DNA of 64,000 bases from Prosapia bicincta (lineage: Eukaryota > Arthropoda > Insecta > Hemiptera > Cercopidae). The position numbers were made by a program, and so were the translations under genes. Below are positions 55,080-64,000 of this stretch, piece after piece. Where the stretch lies: contig JBAIZL010000001.1 in NCBI GenBank assembly GCA_036971475.1, positions 216,615,444-216,679,443 on the forward strand. The letters run 5' to 3'. Under the pieces are notes generated by a model. The model ran no database searches and was not told where the DNA came from. It saw only the letters and a list, made by a program, of their open reading frames with translations. Position 1 is the first letter of the stretch. Each line of letters opens with the position of its first letter.

Positions 55080-58000
55080 CACACCATATAGTTTTTCATC
55101 GAGGTAAAAGGTCAAAAGCAAAGGCAAAATATTTAAACATTTGGTATATTCTTGCTCATATTGAACTTCAGTACGAAGTATTTTATTGTAGGTAGTAATT
55201 AACTTTAAGTTAAGCGCAATTGAAATGTAAAAACTTATAAATAAAAACAAACTAAAATACGATTTAAAAAAAAAAATATTTAAAAAATTTAAAATTTGTT
55301 TTTGCAACTTTTCATATTTATAACTTGTTAAAGTCTGTGTGGCATTACAATATTTTTTAGTAGTTTCCACTAAAATCCTTTAAGAACTAAATTATCTATG
55401 TACATTGTTTAGAAAGGTAATTATTGATTTTACAGTTTTGTGGCGGTGCTGTCAATGAAAGCTTAACAGAAATGGATCCCCATGCTATTGTTCTTGTACC
55501 TGACCACTGTAGTATGTGGGAACATGACGGTGATGTGTTTAATTTGTCTTATATTGAAACATGTTTTCGTAAGAAAAAATGCATGGATGTTTCTCACTTC
55601 AGGTATGTAAAGATTGTTTATAATACGTACCTGAGCTGTCTTGAGATAAGTTGTTGTCAGATAATAATTCACCATTTCATATTGTTTTACATTGATATAA
55701 AAAGTAGTTTTTTTCATGTGAAAAATTTTCTTAATATTAGATTAAAAATTTTCTTTATATATTTTTCTGTTGCATTGAATTTCATAGTTTCTAGGATTGA
55801 AACAAAAGTAATAGAGTAGAACCTCTCTAATTCGTCGCTTTCTGTAATTTTTCACCGTGTTCGTCCCAGTAATAACAAACATTGTCTGCACTGTCACATA
55901 GTATAGCTACCATTACAAAAAAGCTCTTTAGTACAAAAGAAAATTAGTTTTTTTAAAAACTAAAACATAAATAGATTTAGTATATCTTATCTTTCCTTGC
56001 TAGTGTTATTGTTCTTATAAGGGACTGTAAGAACTGCTTATGAAAATAGAGTAACATACAGTATTTGTAATTTCGAACTATACTGCAGGCTGCGTGTTTT
56101 TGTAGTGTTCTTTATTAGTGTTGTTGAGTTTTTCAGCCAATATAAATAAAGTAAGTACATCAGTTACATTACATACTTATTTACATATTTATGTGCTATG
56201 TTTACCCACAATTACATGTTAATTTTACGTCTTTTTCTCGAATTTGTCACCTCCTCGTTCCCAAACGTGAAGAATTAGAAATTTTTTTTCTGTATTTAGT
56301 TTTAATAATTTCTTATGGGTTCCATTTTCCCGGTCATAAAAATTCATATTTCAAATTCTTTATGCATAAAGTTTATTTGGCTTAAAAGTATCTGAAGTTT
56401 TTAAATCATCACTTTTGAGCTTCCCTTATGACCACGACTAATAAATAAATAATAACGAAGACCAATACTTTCTTCACATATACAAATACAAGTAAAAGTT
56501 TCTTCATTTTATTTTGAATTACTAATTACTGTTTTTATTATGTTTTCTGTGTATAGTTGTTATATTCATGCAATTACAGTTTTGTTTTGAATTTTCAAAT
56601 AAAAATATTTTTTTAATTTGTGTATTATTTTTATGTTGTGTGTTGCATCCTAAAAATTTCTCCATTTTATTAAATTCCTTTTATTAGCTCACACTCTCCT
56701 GATATATATCTTGTACAAACCTTCAAATAAAATATGTTTTTATTCATCCAATCAAGCTCAAATACATTTCTTTTTTAACCTATAAGAGATGACAATAGAC
56801 GTTAATAATTTTTTTTCAAATATTTATTAAATAATTAAACTATTAAAATTTGGGGTCTATCTGGATTTGAACTATGAATCTTCGTGTTTAAAGTCTAGCA
56901 TGCTTTGGCGCTGCACCAACTTTTCAATACCAACAAATGAATTTCTCATAGATGTATATGAATTTTTTCCTCCTCTGGTTGTTATTGAAACCTCCATTGT
57001 ACAATCTTAAACTGTTGCCATGGTTACCACAATATATCATAAATAGTGCTGTAAGGTTAAAAATGATTGAAATGAATAAAATAAACAAACTGGAAACAAG
57101 CAAACAATGATAATTTTTTTTGACCTCAGTAGGAATTTACTTTAACAATTTTTTTTATAATACTTGTTTTGAAATGTAATACTAATTACTGTTTTTAATT
57201 TAATATTGTCTATATATAATTGTTGTATTCATGCAATTGAAGTTTTGTTTTGAATTTTCAAATAAAAATATTTTTAAAATTTGTGTATTAGTCTTATATT
57301 GTGTGTTGCATTTCTCGTCTTCCTTTTCTGGTTGGTCATATGAGTAACCTGATTATTTGTGATCTATGAACTTCTTTAGCTTACAATCACAAATGCAGAA
57401 CAGGCATGTTAATTATAATTTAGACAAAAGAGGAACTCCTAGTAACAAAGGAAACAAATATTACAAAACTTTTATGTATATTTTAATTTTATAAGATTCC
57501 GATAATACCAACTGCGTTAACGAAGGAAGCTAATGGAATTTTTGTTTTTATACTTTAACTCTAGTTTCAAAATTAGCAGAAAGGGTGTTACATAAGGCTG
57601 TTAAAATTTATTTCTCCAGTCATACTATATTGTAAACATTTTTTTATAACGATGCTCCTTGCAAATTTATAATGAGTTTATTTTGATTTAACAGGCATAA
57701 TCCAACAACAAACCTTATAGAAGAATTCAACTACATGGATGTTGTGTATTTCAAAAAATACACATGGGATAACATTCCTGAAACATTTTTGTAAGTAGTA
57801 TACTATATGTGTGTTCTAATTTATTATTTTACTAACCTGTTTATTTCAAATCAGTCTATAGGTTATATTCTTTTCCTATTTTTTTCATTACCCTCTCTAT
57901 AATTTGATAAAAATTGATACTTTAAAATACATTTTCAGTTTAACATTGGTAACCATTAGTTTCTCCAAATATTGTTACAATATTTTTAGTCTAAAACATT

Positions 58001-60695
58001 TTGTTATAGTACTATATTTAAAAAGTACTTAACTAAGTGAATACATAATTGCTTACTTGCTGATGTTTTTCAAAATATTTGTTCCTCTTCGGAAGCTAAC
58101 CCTCTACTGGTGGCATCAGTTAGGCATAAAGGCTGTAACGGGATGGATTTATGACTGTGGAATGGGGTGGGGGTTATTTTGGTTGTGTGTCATGTAATTG
58201 AAAAGGCTGTTGGCTTCAAAATGTGTGTGATCATTTAATATGTTATCTTTATCTGTTGCATAGTGTTTGTATATCTTGTATTTTTTCAAGGTTGCTAGTT
58301 TTTTACTTTGTTTTAATGTGTGTAAAACATTTAAATTATTATGTATGTCTGTGTGTGGGTTGTGTGTTTTTTAGGTGTTTTGCGTAGCTGAATTTAGGGT
58401 TTGTTTGGGTAATCTGTTCATCGAAGCGTGTATAGAATGACCTGCCGGTTTGGCCGATGTAATAAATGGGACAATCATTGATAGTTAATTTGTAAATACC
58501 TGATAGTTTGTATTTGTCAGTTTGTTTTTGAAAAGGTTGTATGTAGTGTCTTAAAGTGTTTGTTGTTTTGTAGGATATTTGGTAATGGAGTTGTTTGAAT
58601 GTGGAGGCTATTTTGTGTGTGTTTTTGTCGTGGTAGATGAGGAATATGTATTTGTTGTTTTTTGTGTGGTTTGTCTGCGTGGCCGTTTGATGGTGTTAAT
58701 GTTTAATTTTCCTGAATATGTTGTCTATGAGTGTATGTTGGTAGCAGTTTTGTTGAGTGATGTATTTTATGGTATTGAGTTCTTCGTCGTAGTCTCTCTG
58801 TAGCATAGGTATATCGATTAGGCTGTGTAACATATGATTAAATGTTTAAACCATTTATCAAATGATTGAACATTTTATTATAAACCATTCAAACTAAATA
58901 CAGTGGAGCGTCAAAAATCTGAACTAATTGGGACGGGGGGGGGTTCGGATTTTCGAACACATAACCATGAAATTCCTAATTACACTAGAAATGTTAAGAT
59001 AAATGAAAATAAACACTTTATGTACTTACCATATATACATAACTATTGTACTTTGGTTTACTTGTACCTTTAAAACCAGAAGAATGCACTTATTTTACAA
59101 AAACAATTCACTACATATTTACAAATATATTTATCTATACTCAAAAAAATAAACACAACTATACAAAATCACTGAAATATTTTATATGAAAAACTTGCTA
59201 ATTTTTGGTTGTGTGTCTTGAAACTCGTTATCTGTGAGCCAAATCCTTCATTTGCTTAAGTAGCAGGAGCTGAGATTAAGTGGATTCGACCTGCACTTCG
59301 TACCAAGACATCACTTTCTCTAACTGCGTAAAAGCTCTAGAATGTGAAGGTACGGTGTCGTCTGATGGGGGTCTTCTTTTTTGCTCTCACTGCATTCTTA
59401 ATTTTCTGGCTTTTGAAGATATCTTCATTATTGTCCAGGATTTCATAGCCCAAGTAATTTTTATTGAGATCCATCCATTCTACAGCATAAGTTTCGTCGC
59501 ATTCTTGAAAGCCTAGAACCAACTGGCATAACATACCTATTTCCTCACAATCTCAAGCGCTTCATTTTTACAATCTTTGGAGCCTTAACTACCTTTTTGC
59601 ACAATTATTTCTTTCATTAATTAATAGGTAAAGTTAGTTAAAATATTTATCTAAATGCCTCAGCAGACCTTTATTTTATGTAACGTGGTCACACACATAG
59701 GAGGGGGGGGATTCCTGGCTAATTTAGGTTTGAATGTATAGTTTTATAAAATACTCTTTAAATTAATAACGTCCTTCTAAATTATTACATTGTCTTTCTA
59801 AATTATGCCAATGTTGACAAATAAAACTAATAATTTATATTACAAGATATATATATCATTAAATCAAAGAATAATGTTTTAACATGAAAGAATTACACCG
59901 TTACACGTATAGGCTGGGATTCTCTGCTAAAACCACTCTAAACTGTCTTTGTTGGTTGTCTATTGTCTCAAGATCAACTGAATCGGTTTTTTCTGGTCCG
60001 TGGTGGGTTAAAGAGAAGATGTCCTTGAGTTTCACTCAAATATATCTGCACATTTAGTAATACAAAATTAACTACAAACGTGGGGATTCACCTCAGCCCT
60101 TGTGATATAGGAGTTAGGATTATTGACGCTCTACAGTTCAACCATTAAAAAATTGTCTTGAAGGAGCTAGTGTTTATTTTAAGATCAGAGATATCTTGAA
60201 TATCAAGAAATCTCTTAATTCCTATCATACATATGATATAAATAATTTCAGGAACAAAGGTTGTAAACAATATTTTGAGTAAAATACTTAAACACTGGAT
60301 GTCATAGGTCTACATTATAAAGTGACTGAACTTAGATATAGAAACAGAGTACAGATAGTTTAGATGAACAATATTTCTTGTGACATATCTTACAACTTAT
60401 GTCCACTTTAATATTTTTAATTTTTTAAAATATCTTTTAATATATAATTTCTTGCAGTAGAAAAGAAGAATGTTCCAGTGATGAATCGGAAGGTGATCCA
60501 AGAGACAGAGTGATAACAAATGGTATGTTGCCTTTTGAAATCACATTACTTGACACTGAAGAACCAATGAAAAGACAATGCAATACAGAATTGAGAAATA
60601 TTAAGGGTGTGACATTAAATGTATTTATCAACAAACCTGAAAACGTTATAAAAAAGAAACGCGATATAAACAAACAGTTGAGTATTTTATTATAA
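50999..60695 (+). CDS. RAP1/TERF2IP-like BRCT protein, four coding exons
   Basis: Exons 50999-51148, 55436-55602, 57695-57790 and 60458-60695 join in frame to 216 residues. The first 110 residues resemble the BRCT domain that opens RAP1 (TERF2IP), the shelterin partner of TRF2: MFLDTNFKPMWFVL (extended strand with FLD-G/K-PM), a basic linker, FIEFCGGAVNE (GGG turn), AIVLVPDH, then DVFNLSYIETCFRKKKCMDV, the hydrophobic last helix, and the downstream HFRHNPTT. The remaining 100 residues are polar (EECSSDESEGDPRD, LPFEITLLDTEEPM) and end in a basic tail. Vertebrate RAP1 is about 400 residues with Myb and C-terminal interaction domains, not seen here. An exon may have been missed, or the stop at 60693 may belong to one isoform. 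Other BRCT proteins remain possible. Confidence 0.62.
51149..51429. other. RAP1-like intron 1, start
   Basis: Contains a G run at 51239-51247. Nothing else recognised. Confidence 0.5.
51430..51880. repeat. PLE palindrome, family E
   Basis: Arms about 51437-51640 and 51645-51870 are inverted copies (AATTTGGCATAAAAACCACTA against TAGTGGTCTTTTTGCC) meeting at a short centre. A single arm lies at 21840-22060. Confidence 0.85.
51470..51518 (-). ncRNA. Hammerhead-like motif, family E
   Basis: Minus strand: stem I CAGCA pairs perfectly with UGCUG; UUGAAUAA (51511-51504, one base longer than the usual box); U; stem II GCGCU/GGUAC with one mispair; GAAA (51487-51484); CGUA; UC. In the sister arm near 51800 stem II is a perfect GCACU/AGUGC but GAAA is AAAA. 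Confidence 0.38.
52081..52826. repeat. Minisatellite, about nine units of 82 bp
   Basis: Unit: TTATTATTGTTGTTTCATAA, TCAGCTGGAATATTGAAGG, TTTTGGTAAGCACCTTTCC, TTGTGCCAAAATACACTGAC. Unit starts lie near 52123, 52205, 52289, 52348, 52430, 52514, 52597, 52679 and 52759. The third unit has lost about 24 bp. In RAP1-like intron 1. Confidence 0.95.
52854..53281. mobile_element. Tigger-like short element
   Basis: Left AAGTAGAATCTTTATAAGTC and, from the right, AGAGTAGAACCTCGATAATT form diverged TIRs of the pogo/Tigger kind, with TA nearby on each side. No coding region. A lone similar end (AGAGTAGAACCTCTCTAATT) lies at 55816. Confidence 0.5.
53282..54410. other. RAP1-like intron 1, unassigned
   Basis: A block with AACTAACTT then GTGGAGAAAA and ACATGTAGACAAAT occurs twice, at about 53823-53878 and 53937-53992. 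No other feature. Confidence 0.45.
54411..54481. repeat. (TA)n microsatellite
   Basis: About 35 TA units, left neighbour of the diverged family C copy. Confidence 0.97.
54482..54720 (+). mobile_element. Diverged PLE arm, family C, between two TA arrays
   Basis: A 239 bp insert bounded exactly by TA arrays. Its right part aligns with family C (CTGAAG, GGTACT, CGGCGAAAAGCTTTG) at clearly lower identity than the other copies. Confidence 0.65.
54592..54638 (+). ncRNA. Hammerhead-ribozyme-like motif, diverged family C
   Basis: Core CUGAAGU at 54596-54602 (A9 changed), extra U, stem II GCUGGUA/UAUCGGC (seven pairs, two GU) at 54604-54623, GAAA at 54624-54627, AGCU, UU, GAA pairing with UUC. Compared with the 54906 copy (GUUGGUA/UACCAAG), stem II has changed on both strands while pairing is kept. 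Confidence 0.6.
54721..54787. repeat. (TA)n microsatellite
   Basis: About 33 TA units between two family C copies. Confidence 0.97.
54833..54884 (-). ncRNA. Hammerhead-ribozyme-like motif, family C (left arm)
   Basis: Minus strand: AUUC, CUGAUGA, U, GUUGGUA/UUACCAAC, then AAAA in place of GAAA, AGCU, UU, GGAU. G12 is lost. Confidence 0.55.
54905..54953 (+). ncRNA. Hammerhead-ribozyme-like motif, family C (right arm)
   Basis: AUUC, CUGAUGA, U, GUUGGUA/UUACCAAG, GAAA, AGCU, UU, GGAU. Only the base of stem II next to GAAA is mispaired (C to G). Confidence 0.62.
55021..55072. repeat. (TA)n microsatellite
   Basis: About 25 TA units to the right of the family C palindrome. Confidence 0.97.
55436..55602 (+). 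CDS. RAP1-like exon 2
   Basis: Acceptor GATTTTACAG. Encodes FCGGAVNESLTEMDPHAIVL through DVSHFR, ending two bases into the Arg codon. Donor GTATGT at 55603. Confidence 0.78.
55603..57694. other. RAP1-like intron 2
   Basis: Holds a lone Tigger-like end at 55816, a dispersed repeat copy (56690-56775, inverted), a tRNA-like SINE relic (56850-56945), and a direct repeat of about 150 bp (56515-56650 and 57175-57310, sharing ATTCATGCAATT and TTTTCAAATAAAAATATTTT). Confidence 0.6.
56850..56950 (-). repeat. tRNA-derived SINE or tRNA pseudogene relic
   Basis: Minus strand: AGTTGGTGCAGCGCCAAAGC resembles an A box (cloverleaf D arm) and ATAGTTCAAATCC resembles a B box at the expected spacing. The anticodon and acceptor stems do not pair, so it is not a functional tRNA. 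A TTTAATAGTTT-rich tail follows. Confidence 0.42.
57695..57790 (+). CDS. RAP1-like exon 3
   Basis: Acceptor GATTTAACAG. Encodes HNPTTNLIEEFNYMDVVYF then KKYTWDNIPETF. Donor GTAAGT at 57791. Confidence 0.75.
57990..58880 (-). mobile_element. PLE fragment, family F, GIY-YIG domain
   Basis: The minus strand from about 58510 reads LSGIYKLTINDC, YYIGQTGRSFYTRFDEQIT and NPKFSYA, then the C-terminal LKQSKKLATL, YKIYKHYATDKDNILNDHTH and FEANSLFNYMTHNQ to a stop near 58150, followed by the family F terminal repeat (57990-58110). The upstream part (58510-58880) is the decayed linker before GIY-YIG. This copy has the best preserved endonuclease of family F. It lies in RAP1-like intron 3. Confidence 0.88.
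58901..60136 (-). mobile_element. Tigger-like element, decayed
   Basis: Ends CAGTGGAGCGTCAAAAATCT and, from the right, CTGTAGAGCGTCAATAATCC. The minus strand at 59534-59337 encodes LGFQECDETYAVEWMDLNKN then YLGYEILDNNEDIF, which parallels the GCAELKDTDISEWI segment in the C-terminal part of the Tigger at 9993. Most of the transposase is missing. In RAP1-like intron 3. Confidence 0.75.
60137..60457. other. RAP1-like intron 3, end
   Basis: AT-rich, ends at acceptor TTTCTTGCAG. Nothing recognised. Confidence 0.5.
60458..60695 (+). CDS. RAP1-like exon 4 and stop
   Basis: Acceptor TTTCTTGCAG. Encodes RKEECSSDESEGDPRDRVIT, LPFEITLLDTEEPMKRQC and VIKKKRDINKQLSILL, then TAA at 60693-60695. Confidence 0.7.
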
Positions 60696-61170
60696 GGTTA
60701 AATTTTCATTACACTTAGATTAAATGTAGCATAGGCATGTACAGCAGTCTCTCTACTGCAATTATTATTATTATTTTTTGTGGTGGATTTTGTTTTTCTT
60801 TTATGTTGCCATTTTTTTTCTGTGTTTAGGCATTTTGAAATAGCTTGATTTCCTTTGTAACAATCAACCAGAAGAAATATTGCCACAATGCCAAAAAAGC
60901 ACACAAATGCACTCAGAATAATTGTGCGAGCTCTGACTGAAATGAGGCCTGAAGCATCACTTTTGATGTAGATGAATTTTGAAGTAATTTGGTCACATTA
61001 TAATAATAACGTCGATTATTTGGTAACTAAACTAGTAGATCCTAATATAGAACAAAATTGTTTTATGTAAATTCCTACTGAAGTTGTCACGGAAAATTTT
61101 TATTGTAACTAGGAATTTCCAGGTTATGTTCGAAAATCCAAACAAATCGAAAATCCGATCACTTTTAAAT
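60696..61170. other. 3' flank of the RAP1-like gene
   Basis: Presumed 3' UTR and flank. Phrases AAAATCCAAACAAATCGAAAATCCG near 61134-61158 resemble Tigger TIR debris. Confidence 0.4.
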
Positions 61171-62554
61171 CAGGGTGTCTAGTGACAGGGAAAACCGGGA
61201 AAACCTGGAAGTCAGGGAATTTTAAGATTCTGAAAAATTCAGGGAAAAGTCAGGGAAAATTTTAAAAAATCGGGAAAATATTTATTTTGATTAGAAACAA
61301 AACTAGTGGCCATTGCTCTCGAATATTTGGTATTGTAAGCCAGCGGTTTAGGGGCAGGGCAGTCAGGAAATAACACTTCTTTATTTAGATGACCATTATT
61401 TATTTGATAAGCCCAATGCTATGACCTCAGGACTTATGTCAATAAATATTAAACTTGTCGAGTTGGTACAGCTGGGAAGTTTTAGCCTGGACCGTGGCCT
61501 TGGGGTGCGCAGTGGTTCTGTTATCATATGGACAGGTGGGGATAACAGATATCTCAGTCTGTTTCTGACCACACAGAACGCTGTGTAAACATTCGTAGCC
61601 AGCTATTTGTCTAGACTCGTGATAGTATGTGTTTTATTTGACGGTGATTATTTTTACACTGTTTATTTCAACATAGAAGGTTCCGGTTTTCATTGCCGTA
61701 GCGGGCAAGCGCGTCATGCAGATGATGTCGTCATTACCTTCCCTCCTTCCTTAGGATAAATATAAACTGAAAGATGAAGTGACAGAAGCAGAGATTATAT
61801 GGTGCGTGAATTTAGTAATGCAACACTTCTTTACGCAATGCAAAAGGTAGTGTGTGCCTCTTTCCAAGGATGTTCCCTGATAGCACCATTGCACAGAACA
61901 TAAGATTGCGGAAAGATGAAATTTCCTATAGTGTTGTATTCGGTTTATCAAATTATTTTAAATTCAAATTCTAACTATGTAATTGGCTTGATGAAAGTTT
62001 AAACAAAATATCACAAAGAGCCCAAATGGGTTTGAGTGTTAGGTATTGGGATGCAGAGACGGATGAAATGAAAGCTCGATATTTTGGTTCTGTGTTCCTT
62101 ACAGACACAAAAGCAAAAGAGTTACTCAATTCGTTCTTAAAAGGTGTTCAAAGTCTGGATTTATCCAAGATCCTTCAGATATCAATGGATGGGTCCAATG
62201 TAAAATGGGCTTTCTATAGACAGAAAATGACCGAGAAAGATAGAAGAGCAGCTAAGAAGAGGAAAAATAATATTCAGCTGAAGGAACTGGAAGCTAAAAA
62301 AGCAAAAGTGATGTCAGTTGCTACAAAAGAAATAGAACTTATATCTGAAGAGATTGAAAAACTAAAGCAAAAAAGCTAAGACAAGACAGTTGTATAAATT
62401 TGTTTATATTCTAAGTGTTATAAATATAGTGTAAATACAATTTAGAAAAGTCAGGGAAAACTCAGGGAATTTCTTCAAGCTATTTTACTAGACACCCTGG
62501 AAAAGTCAGGGAAAACTCAGGGAATTTCTTCAAGCTATTTTACTAGACACCCTG
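61171..62554 (+). mobile_element. hAT-type element, internally deleted, right end duplicated
   Basis: Left end CAGGGTGTCTAGTGACAGGG and, from the right, CAGGGTGTCTAGTAAAATAG. The last about 55 bp, including the terminus, occur twice in tandem (ending at 62499 and 62554). TAAAT lies directly outside both ends (61166-61170 and 62555-62559); a full 8 bp duplication is not seen. The inside carries a fused ORF at 62026-62379 derived from a hAT-like transposase. Confidence 0.82.
62026..62379 (+). CDS. Fused fragment of hAT-like transposase (117 codons)
   Basis: The first 65 residues (LSVRYWDAETDEMKARYFGS, LLNSFLKGVQSLDLSK, ILQISMDGSNVKWAF) match the middle of hAT-like transposases common in insects: the RYWD block, FLG-T-like stretch and SMDGPNVN block. 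The next 50 residues form a Lys/Glu-rich coiled coil (KMTEKDRRAAKKRKN to SEEIEKLKQKS) typical of the C-terminal end of such proteins. The catalytic region and the rest are missing, joined precisely in frame. The frame is open slightly upstream of the ATG. It may be noise in a MITE-like derivative, but it is intact. Confidence 0.6.
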   Translation: MGLSVRYWDAETDEMKARYFGSVFLTDTKAKELLNSFLKGVQSLDLSKILQISMDGSNVKWAFYRQKMTEKDRRAAKKRKNNIQLKELEAKKAKVMSVATKEIELISEEIEKLKQKS

Positions 62555-62559
62555 TAAAT

Positions 62560-64000
62560 GAGAATTTTGCTTTAAGGTATCAGAAGAGATGTCAACCTTC
62601 CAATTTTATTGTACTACCAATTTTTATTATGCTTTTCTAATTAACATTTTGCCTTTTCTTCGGAAATAAAATCGTGTCTGAATTAAATTTTCTAGCGTTT
62701 TGCCAATCTTTATTGAGAATAAACTACCTGAGTTTAAAAACTTAATAATACAAAATGTATAAATTACCCATTTAACAAAATTACTGTACGTAAATTCATA
62801 AACAAATAATATTTTTTTTTTTTAAATCAATTTTAAACCCAATTCCTACTGAGATAAAAAAATTATTTTAGTTACATTTTATTTTATAATTACAATTAAT
62901 GTAAATGTGTATATACATATGACAGAATCACAATATTAAGTGGCAAAATAGAAAGTGAATGTCCATGCAGTTTTCAATTTTCCTCTCTTCACTGTATATG
63001 GTGTTAAACTATTTTTTTTCTTTTGTTATTATTTATTTGTTTTTTTTCTAGTTTATGAAGCCAATGGTCTATAAAATCTCATTATATGATCTCTTTTAAG
63101 GATTTGTTATTGCAAATAACCTTTCTCTTAGAATTTCATTTGGATCTTTAAGTAATAGATTTCTAGTTGTGGGAAAGTTGACTCAGTGCCAAAGTGGTGG
63201 ATTTCAAAAATGTAGTCATTCAGTTTGAATCCAACCTAGACATATGCTTTTTTAAATTTTAACCGATGAATAAATATTTGAAAAAACTGTTAACTTTAAT
63301 TGTCATCCACTACAGGTTAAATAAAAATCTGTTTGAACTTGATTGCATGAATAATAACATATTTTATTAACAATTGAAAGTTTTTACAAGATATATATAA
63401 GGATAATTTGATCTAATAGAAGGAATTGAAAAATGAAGTGAAAACTAACTTTTTAAACATAAAGTATCAGTAAACAGTCTGCCCCAAAAGTATATGAAAT
63501 CTGTCATTTACACATGGACTAAAGCATATACATATTGTTGGAGCCTTTTAATGATTTCTCATCAAGTTAAAATTGTCATTAAACGTATGGCGTATTTCAC
63601 AACTGATTATCTAATTTATAAAGGCATAAGTAAATCTTATTAACACTAAAAACCTATGCTATATTACTCAGTATATATGCGCTTTCAATGTTGTTGATGT
63701 AGCTGAACCTCAACATAATGAATCTGACTGAAAAGAAAGCAAATTCTTTACATAGTGTGTTTTACAATAAATATGTTACATGTTCTTTACGTGTACGCGG
63801 ATATTATTAACACTTTGAAGCCTTGTCCCTTAATAGGTGCCTGTCTCTATCGGCCTAGAGGTTTTTAGCTCAATTATAAAACATTCTTGACACATAATAT
63901 ATACCAAATTTATAACAAGTTATACATTTTTGTAAAAGGTATTAAACAATTTTTCAGAAAATATATGCATTAATTACATATAGATGGGGTAATGCTCCTT
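62560..64000. other. Right end of window
   Basis: AT-rich. Contains the dispersed repeat copy at 63265-63450. No exon recognised on either strand. Confidence 0.5.
63265..63450 (+). repeat. Dispersed repeat copy
   Basis: AATATTTGAAAAAACTGTTA, TTGTCATCCACTACAGGTT and CTAATAGAAGGAATTGAAAA, closely matching 8275-8440. Confidence 0.65.

Noticed and set aside
56850..56950. Functional tRNA gene
   Set aside because: A-box and B-box words are present, but the acceptor and anticodon stems do not pair.

Overview
This is eukaryotic nuclear DNA: AT-rich, with spliced genes, GT-AG introns and dense transposon debris. The proteins are animal proteins, and the mix of repeats (piggyBac, Tigger/pogo, mariner, hAT, a Jockey-like LINE and many Penelope-like elements, PLEs) suggests an arthropod, most likely an insect. 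The species cannot be named from the sequence.

Three host genes are supported. (1) Positions 1-15768, plus strand: the C-terminal half of GPATCH1, a spliceosome-associated G-patch protein, in four exons, ending in a Lys/His-rich tail whose stop codon is directly followed by a TA microsatellite. (2) Positions 39763 down to 25288, minus strand: a complete six-exon Na+/H+ exchanger of the NHE8 (SLC9A8) type, 718 residues, with a signal peptide and a long luminal N-terminal extension. (3) Positions 50999-60695, plus strand: a four-exon, 216-residue protein whose N-terminal half resembles the BRCT domain of the telomere protein RAP1/TERF2IP. The genes are not an operon and share no evident pathway.

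Most of the rest is transposon-derived. GPATCH1 intron 3 holds a 15 x 64 bp minisatellite, a hAT-type element with a nearly intact Tigger inserted in it, and PLE palindromes. 16.9-22.8 kb is PLE-rich, with reverse transcriptase and GIY-YIG coding remnants. The NHE8 introns hold a decayed Jockey LINE, a second hAT copy that serves as an empty-site control for the Tigger insertion, a mariner relic, a Tigger relic and PLE palindromes. 41.8-47.7 kb holds a foldback element with an 8 bp target duplication, a PLE interrupted by a piggyBac relic, and a TIR element with an internal minisatellite. The RAP1-like introns hold an 82 bp minisatellite, more PLE palindromes and Tigger relics. A deleted hAT with a fused 117-codon ORF lies at 61.2-62.6 kb.

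The most interesting signal is a set of more than twenty hammerhead-ribozyme-like motifs in at least nine sequence families, mostly as head-to-head palindromic pairs and often next to TA microsatellites. All share one layout: stem I, a core box, one extra base, stem II, GAAA, a short usually palindromic stem III, UH, stem I. Some families carry the canonical box (CUGAUGA or CUGAAGA). Others carry U-(U/C)-G-N-N-A-A, which replaces the C3-G8 tertiary pair by U3-A8. Hammerheads in PLEs are known; the density, the extra base and the recurrent U3/A8 exchange are the points to test.
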